DNA of 64,000 nucleotides from Symsagittifera roscoffensis (lineage: Eukaryota; Xenacoelomorpha; Acoela; Convolutidae), in contig NC_087070.1 of NCBI RefSeq assembly GCF_963678635.1, positions 4,744,539 to 4,808,538 of the forward strand, given 5' to 3'. The translations under genes and the position numbers were made by a program. The notes beneath the pieces are model-generated. The model did not search any database, had not been told where the DNA came from, and saw only the letters and a list, made by a program, of their open reading frames with translations. Below, in pieces: positions 58,483-64,000 of the stretch. The number at the start of each line of letters is the position of its first letter. The first letter of the stretch is position 1.

Positions 58483-60301
58483 ATGGAGCAGCCAGCAGAG
58501 AAAAAAGAAGAAGAAAAATCCACTGAACATTCAGTCATTTTGGGACGCACGAACACCAGAACTCCCAATCTACTGGGAAGATTGGATTGTAAAATTTCAC
58601 TGGGGAATGATCGCAAAATATGATATTGATCCCGATGATTTTTATTTTGCACGTACTCTGAACGCAGCGGCTATTGCAGCGTTGCCAGGTGACGTAAATG
58701 GGAAGAATCGTACCGAGTCAGAAAAGAAGCTAAAGTCTAACCTTTATCTCTGTATTGGAGATCAGGCGCAGAGAATTTTCAAAGCAGGAAAGCCGGAGGT
58801 GAATATAAAAACGGAACGTTACCCACGGGTACTCGACGAAATGGAAAATGTGTTTCGACGTGAGCGGAATGTAACCCATGAACGGGGACTCTTCTATGGA
58901 AGAAAACAGAGGGAGAACGAAACCTTTGAAAAATTCCACGCGGAATTAAGCGCTCTAGCGGGTAGATGCGATTTTGCCAATGCAGCGGAAAACGTTCGGT
59001 ATATATTCATTATGAACATGCGGGAATCGGACTGTCAACGAGAACTATCAAGATCAACAAAGCTACCCGAGGAAGTTTACAGGATCGCATTAGCTTACGA
59101 ACGTGGGGAGCGTGCATATAAATCATACACGGGAAAACCGGTTTCATCAGCACCGTCGATATCTATTAAACAAGAATCAGTCAATAACATAAGGAGGGGA
59201 CGAGGATTTTTCCGAGGCCGAGGACGCGGGGGACGTGGAGGATACTCTCAAAGATCAAGTAGTGGGGGGAGCGGAAATAACCGTAGGTGTTTTAATTGTG
59301 ACGCACCGAATTTTACTCTTGATCATATTGCCAACTGCCCTGCAAAAGGAGCTACATGTAACTCGTGCCAAAAACTGGGACATTTTGAACGAACATGTAG
59401 AGGAATCCGAAGGGGTACTAAACATTGGAGAAGACGAGGACGAGTTGGTTTAGTCCGTGACGAAAACGAGCATCATCAAAGCATGCAGAGTGTGAGTGAG
59501 GGAGCAGAAGATTCAGTGGCTTGGGCGAATCAGCAGGGAAGAGGGGATAATGATTCAGTCACATCGGGATCCGACGACTACATGGTGATGTCAAACAAGA
59601 AGAAGAGAAATGTGACCGAATTGAAGATCCCTGGGGCTAGAGTCCAGGTTGAGGTGTCGGGGAAGAAAATGTGGTTGTGGATAGATAGCGGATTCCCAGT
59701 AACAATATTCAGCATGACGGATCTAAAAACAACATTAGGTAAAGCGAATATCCAACTAAAACCTTCGAAAGATGAATTTTTGGACTACAACAACAATCGG
59801 ATAAACATACTGGGAAAAGTAGCGGTGACAATGTCTTTGAATGGGTGGGCAGATCCAGCACAAGTGTCAGTAATCTCCGGAAATCATCAGTCAATCCTGG
59901 GGCGTGATCTAATTGGCACCTTAGGTCTGGAGTTGGTGCAAAAGAAGAAAGTAATGGGAATAACAGGGAAAGGGAGCTGCCAAGACGAGGAGGAATACGA
60001 TGAATTGCAAACCTATTTCTGTAAGTTGTACCCAAAATTAATTACTAGAATAGGGAAAGTCCGGAACGCTAAAGTAAGAGCCGACTTCTTCGAAAACTTA
60101 AAACCTATACAACAAAAAGGGCGCCGGGTGCCTATTAGTCTTCAAGATAAAGTAGACAAGGAAATTAATAAGCTGATGAACGAAGGTCATATCATAAAAC
60201 TACAGGAGTGTTCGGATATGTATTTCGTCCCTCCTATAGTAATCACGGTAAAAAAAGACGGAAGTATCAAACTAGCATTGGAATCAAGAGAACTGAACTA
60301 A
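58483..60301 (+). pseudogene. gag-pol: Gypsy gag-protease-RT N-terminus
   Basis: The long clean frame covers 58,607-60,301 (564 codons). A gag-like frame extends upstream of 58,607 without a start, and the likely initiator ATG (58,483) is one base out of phase, suggesting a small indel near 58,500-58,560. Residues counted from 58,607: gag core 1-190, an Arg/Gly-rich stretch 198-222, a cysteine-rich zinc-knuckle region with CFNC at 228-231 and CNSCQKLGHFERTC from 251, and an aspartic protease with DSG at 360-362 and ILGRDLIG further on. The start of reverse transcriptase follows, from about 500. It ends at a TAA (60,299-60,301) directly after RELN, inside the RT domain, where family members continue. 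The stop is therefore a nonsense mutation, not a natural end. Confidence 0.9.
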
Positions 60302-61464
60302 CAGGTACACAAGAATAAGTACCAGATGCCGAATACTGACGAACTAGTAGACGAAATAAGTCAGAGAAATGGTGAAAGGAAGGCGGGAATGTATACTTTA
60401 CTACGTTGGATTTCACGTATGCGTACGGACAAGTCTCTTTAGAAAAGGAGACAAGCAAGCAGTGCAATTTTTCCTTGATCGGCGGGAAGTCCACGGGAAC
60501 TTATCGTTTTAAGAACGGATTTTACGGTCTTACGTCGATGCCGGCGGAATTTCAAAAAGTTATTGACAACTTACTTAAAGATAAAGCGTTCATCGATGAT
60601 ATTTTAATTGCTTCAAAGGGAACTAAGATTGAGCACATTGCGTTAGTGGAAAAAATATTGAAAAAGCTGGACGTTTCTAATGTCGCATTAAAATTACGCA
60701 AATGTGAATTTGCGAAAACCGAGTGCGAATGGCTCGGGTATAGAATTGGGGAAAGTGGCATCGCGCCCCTCGTCAGAAAAACCCAAACGGTAGAGGATTT
60801 GAAAACCCCAAAATCCAGAAAGCAATTAAAGTCGCTAATGGGCTCAATGCACAGTTTGCATAAATTTTTGCCTAATCTCGCGGAAGTAAGCGCACCGCTA
60901 AGACCATTACTAAGTCAGAATAACGATTTTATTTGGACGTCTACTTGCGAAGATGCTTTCCAACAATTAAAGTCGCTTGTCAAAAACATTGTTAAACTAA
61001 GACATTTCGATATTCACCGTGAAACAAGGATTATCTGTGATGCTAGTCATGATGGCCTAGGGGCCGTCTTAGAACAGTATAGCGCCTCCGGTTGGCATCC
61101 GATTTCGTTTGCATTTAGATACTTTAACCCGGATGAGAAAAAGTACTCTACAAATGAGTTAGAATTACTCGCAGTAGTGTGGGCTATGGAACATTTTCGA
61201 AATTACATATATGGCCGTTATTTTACAGTTATTTCGGATCACAAGGCGTTGCTTATGTTGTTAAATTCATCTCCGAAAGGAAATAAAACGTTTTTCAGCC
61301 GACTAACGCGTTGGTACGATCGTCTAGTGCCGTACAATTTTAAAGTTGAACACAGACAGGGGTCCAAAATGGGAATTGCAGACTATTTGTCCCGGTTTCC
61401 ATCCGCAGAGGCACCCGAGACAAGTCGTTACGATGAAAGTTTTATAGTAGCAAAAAAAAAATGA
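60302..61464 (+). pseudogene. pol: Gypsy reverse transcriptase-RNase H
   Basis: After the premature stop the old frame continues to about 60,370 (NKYQMPNTDELVDEI), then shifts. The main open part is 60,406-61,464. Motif A appears as LDFTYAYGQ, the catalytic box as FIDDIL (about 60,592-60,609), then the KCEFAK and LGYRIGESGI segments. RNase H follows with its acidic residues in CDASHDGLGAVL (about 61,037), TNELELLAVVWAMEHF (about 61,150) and ISDHKALL (about 61,234), and it ends with GIADYLSRFP. The frame stops right after a run of ten A. A frameshift there may have led into the next part. RT palm and RNase H catalytic residues are intact. Confidence 0.93.
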
Positions 61465-61787
61465 TAAACGAATACTAAATCCTAAGGCTAAAATGAAGCC
61501 TAGGGGGTCACAATGTGAAACACATAAAATCAAAACCGGCGGTAGAGGGCGAGCTGTCATGTTATGCTATAACGAAAACCGTCGCATCCAATGGGAATAT
61601 GAGAACAACTGAATATGCTATACTCATTGTGAGAGTAAGCGCTCACTAGAGGGCGTGTTTGCATGCAACCTGCGGTTAACCAATCAGAATCAAGAGATTT
61701 GCATACTGGCGGAAATATGCAAACGTCGAAGAAAGAAATTCAGACGTTGTTCTCAATACGTAATTTCCAGTCGTTATATCCAAATTA
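61465..61787. promoter_or_regulatory. Promoter-like stretch between RNase H and integrase
   Basis: Non-coding sequence at a place where pol is normally continuous. It holds a CCAATCAGA box (about 61,679-61,687), octamer-like words GTTTGCATG (61,659), ATTTGCATA (about 61,696) and the reverse form ATATGCAAAC (about 61,712), and AGAGGGCG twice (about 61,544 and 61,639). CCAAT plus ATTTGCAT is the arrangement known from animal histone H2B-type promoters. No histone gene follows. Could be a captured promoter, an internal LTR relic or coincidence. Confidence 0.35.
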
Positions 61788-62251
61788 TGAGTAATACGAG
61801 TAATAAAAACACAATAAATTCCCCTGAAAAACATGATCAACTAACTTCCGCCATTGTCAATACTTCAACCCATTCTGGGGATGTTAACCTTAATGTTGTA
61901 CTTAATCGATTGAACCAACCACCCATTCTTAGTTCCGTCAGTTCGGACTCCGATATTGAATTAATTCCGCCTGAAATCATTGCTCAGAAACAAACAAATT
62001 CGAAAAAATCAAATACTATAATTTCATTCCCTCATCAGTTTCCCGGGTTATCCTACCCATTATTGCAGAGCGATAGATGGATTTACTCTATAGTGCCGTC
62101 AGATAGTAAAGTTGTCAGGAAATTATATCACCCGGAGATTCTGAGTTTAAAGTTAGTCGAGGCGAACCTGGAGAAGGACCCAATCATGAAGACAAAACGC
62201 GATGCAATTAAAGACAGGAACCCAAGAGCAATAAAATCATTGCAAGACTAG
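61788..62251 (+). pseudogene. pol: Gypsy pol linker upstream of integrase
   Basis: Open frame with an ATG at 61,788 (MSNTSNKNTIN...). The first ~100 residues are Ser/Asn/Thr-rich and unlike pol. The last ~50 (ILSLKLVEANLEKDPIMK... to SLQD) fit the linker that precedes the integrase zinc finger. It ends at a TAG (62,249-62,251); the pol-like reading continues in another frame (YAQHYNDFAVREN, about 62,258-62,297) into the integrase. Either the Ser/Asn-rich part is an unusual N-terminal addition, or it came with the promoter-like insert just upstream. Confidence 0.55.
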
Positions 62252-62253
62252 GA

Positions 62254-63376
62254 CAATAATACGCCCAACACTATAATGATTTTGCAGTACGAGAAAATTG
62301 CCTGTGGATGGATGGCCGGTTGGCCATACCGAAGGACATGTCTTCAGCAGTGCTCAACCGTTTACACTTTCAACACCATGGACGAGACAAAATGTTCGCA
62401 GCCGCAAAGGATGTGTGGATACCCTTAATGCACCGAAACATTGCTGCAACAGCAAAGTACTGTAAAAGCTGCTTAGAAGCAGGTAAAAACCTTAAACCAG
62501 ATATTCCGAAAAGTGATATAGGGGTAACATATGTGCCTAAGGAACCAAATGATTTGGTCCAGTTAGATTTCTGGGGCCCGGTCAATTATGTAAGGGGTCG
62601 GAGGAAATATGTACTCGTAGCAGTAGATACTTTTTCGCATTGGCCATCGGCGTATGTATGCTCAAGTAACAAATCTAAAAATGTTTTGAAGTTCCTAAGG
62701 AAGTACAAAAATACTCAGGGACACCCAAGGAAATTGCATATGGATCAGGCAACGGGGTTTTTCTCGAATGATATTCAAAATTTCTGTAACTATGAAGGTA
62801 TTGAACTAATCAAATCTCCAGTTAAGGATCATCGCGCAACGGGAATGGTCGAACGAACAATTGGGTCGATAAAAAATTACGTGCTTACTTATCTCCAGGA
62901 AAATAAAAATTACAAGTTTGGGCTAATGATATCCCGTGCGCTCAGCGCATTACGTTTTGTTCCACATTCCAAAACTAAGCTAACGCCCTTTGAGGCATAT
63001 CATGGAAGAGAAGCAAATACAGCGTTTCGAAATTTAACGAAAAAAACTATCATTGAAAAACTTAAATTGGGACAATGTTGTTAACCAGAAGCTATCTTGT
63101 TTAGACAAGGCGAGTAATCTCCCGGAGGTGGAGCTGACCCTAGATTGGGAAAAGAGGAGGGACCTAGTATACGCACCGGAGCACAGAAAAACCCCAAGGA
63201 TTTTGGACGATGAAGAGATAAACGAAACGGACCAAAAGGTCACGGAGGTAGAAGCTCGAGTGTCAAAACCACCAGGATGGCTGAAACGGAAACGGACTAG
63301 CATCACAATAGTCTATCAAAAATCAGGGAAAACAGACCCAAAGGATCCGAGAAGGTATAAACGTTTACCATAGAAA
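62254..63376 (+). pseudogene. pol: Gypsy integrase
   Basis: Inserts the retrotransposon cDNA. In the clean part (62,308-63,084, 258 codons) the zinc finger reads H20-x3-H24...C52-x2-C55. The catalytic triad is D87 (in QLDFWGP), D146 (in HMDQATG) and E182 (in MVERTIG), giving the exact D,D35E spacing of retroviral-type integrases. Conserved VAVDTFSHWP and LTPFEAYHG follow. Near 63,053-63,084 a frameshift moves the reading into a second frame (63,053-63,373) with LSCLDKASNLPEVEL and LVYAPEHRKTPRILDDEE, the C-terminal domain. All catalytic residues are present, so only the frameshift and upstream breaks disable it. Confidence 0.93.
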
Positions 63377-63887
63377 ATTGAAAAAATAATTGATCATGCG
63401 GTGAAAATGGAAAAAGGGTCGTTATTAAGGCGAAGTAGTGTTTCTTTTAGATCGGACGCTGAAGAAAACCAAATCACAGATATGAACGTCGCGTGCGCCC
63501 CGGGTCCTAGCAAGTACCTCAAGAGCACCCCGGGTCCAAGTGAGCCTGCAAAGAGCACCCCGCGTCCAAGTGAGCCCGTCAATAGCACCCCGGGTCCTAT
63601 TGAACCCACGAAATTTAAAAGAAAAAAATCGCGATGGGAAAGGCGAGAAAATCAGTGAAACAGCGGATAGTGGAATATAGCGAGGACGAGAGCGAGGAGG
63701 ACGAAGACAGCGATTGGACAGTGGAAGCGGACGAGGCGGCAAAGACTGCGGCGAGCGGGGGAGCAATTGAACCGTCGGAAACGGAAAAGGAGCGAACACC
63801 GAAAACCGTCGGTGAAAATCGCAAGCAAGGCGCGGCGGGAACAAGGAAATCAACGCGACAGCGACGAGGCGTTGATAAAATAGGGGG
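63377..63887 (+). pseudogene. pol: Gypsy pol C-terminal tail, low-complexity
   Basis: Two overlapping frames (63,401-63,658 and 63,634-63,918) give a Ser/Pro-rich stretch with a roughly 30-bp repeat encoding STPGPSEP-like decapeptides (about 63,497-63,607), then an acidic stretch (EYSEDESEEDEDSDW) and a basic end (TRKSTRQRRG). This is the disordered tail of the integrase polyprotein, split by another frameshift near 63,640. Repeat-number slippage is likely. No accessory env-like gene was seen. Confidence 0.6.
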
Positions 63888-64000
63888 TGTCATGATTCAT
63901 CGCATACAAGATAAGTAACATGACATAGAGCGAGGAAAAACCTTAAAGAGAGGTTTGGCAAGTCTGCCTAAAAACTCAAGTTAAACTGAAACTGTTTGTA
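63882..64000 (+). repeat. Polypurine tract and probable 3' LTR start
   Basis: AGGGGG at 63,882-63,887 is followed by TGTCATGATT, the TG expected at an LTR edge. The rest of the LTR lies beyond the window, so the call rests on the tract, the TG and the position right after pol. The pol tail frame runs about 30 bases into it. Confidence 0.55.

Larger units (their letters stand above)
58277..64000 (+). mobile_element. Degraded Ty3/gypsy LTR retrotransposon (incomplete)
   Basis: Gag, protease, reverse transcriptase, RNase H and integrase follow in the Ty3/gypsy order. The 5' boundary is placed where LINE sequence ends (AAATTGAGATAGGG). The 3' LTR probably starts at 63,888, directly after a purine tract (AGGGGG), with TGTCATGATT. 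A 5' LTR beginning with the same bases was not found, so the left LTR is deleted or truncated. G+C is visibly higher than in the array, consistent with a younger insertion. It is disabled by a nonsense codon and frameshifts. Confidence 0.88.

Noticed and set aside
59709-60035. Minus-strand frames inside the gypsy pol region
   Set aside because: Shadows of the plus-strand gag-pol frame, which carries all the domain motifs.

Overview
This is an AT-rich eukaryotic window, almost certainly from an invertebrate animal. The evidence is one long intron-free membrane-protein gene standing in a sea of transposons: a Maverick/Polinton DNA transposon, a CR1/jockey-like LINE, a Ty3/gypsy retrotransposon and Tc1/mariner-type MITEs. 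No bacterial operons, rRNA genes or convincing tRNA genes were seen. I cannot name the species; a compact-gene, transposon-rich lineage would fit. One 200-base run of N (12,495-12,694) is an assembly gap of unknown true size.

Layout. 1-6,050: inverted-repeat elements: a 2.1 kb foldback element with long arms, a 730-bp hairpin MITE with TA target duplications, and two related ~590-bp hairpin MITEs with opposite cores. 6,245-7,528: the only intact-looking host gene, a predicted 8-pass membrane protein. 7,529-12,494: no supportable gene. 12,695-57,527: a macrosatellite-like array of a repeat unit of about 2.6-3.0 kb. One unit is split by a Polinton (18,579-36,780). The last units are enlarged to about 5.1 kb by a dead LINE that has been amplified with them. 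Three later tandem duplications (1.95 kb, 3.15 kb, 1.97 kb) lie on top. 57,528-64,000: LINE debris, then a degraded Ty3/gypsy element whose 3' LTR appears to start at 63,888 and runs off the window.

The main find is the Polinton. Open reading frames alone show only scraps, because the genes are broken by stops and frameshifts. Frame-by-frame reading of the minus strand recovers nearly the whole gene set in one orientation: three unrecognised right-end ORFs, a small membrane protein, the packaging ATPase, two small accessory proteins, a retroviral-type integrase, the minor capsid (penton) protein, a basic core-like protein, the N-terminal half of the major capsid protein, an adenain-type cysteine protease, and a protein-primed family B DNA polymerase. 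Together these would have served DNA synthesis, integration, virion assembly, maturation and genome packaging. Every module is inactivated, so this is a fossil. About 250-bp terminal inverted repeats frame it. Its right flank is an inverted copy of its left flank, which a simple insertion does not explain.

The gypsy element carries gag with zinc knuckles, protease, reverse transcriptase, RNase H and integrase (HHCC finger and D,D35E triad), broken by a nonsense codon and frameshifts. Between RNase H and integrase lies an odd 300-bp stretch with a CCAAT box and octamer-like motifs.
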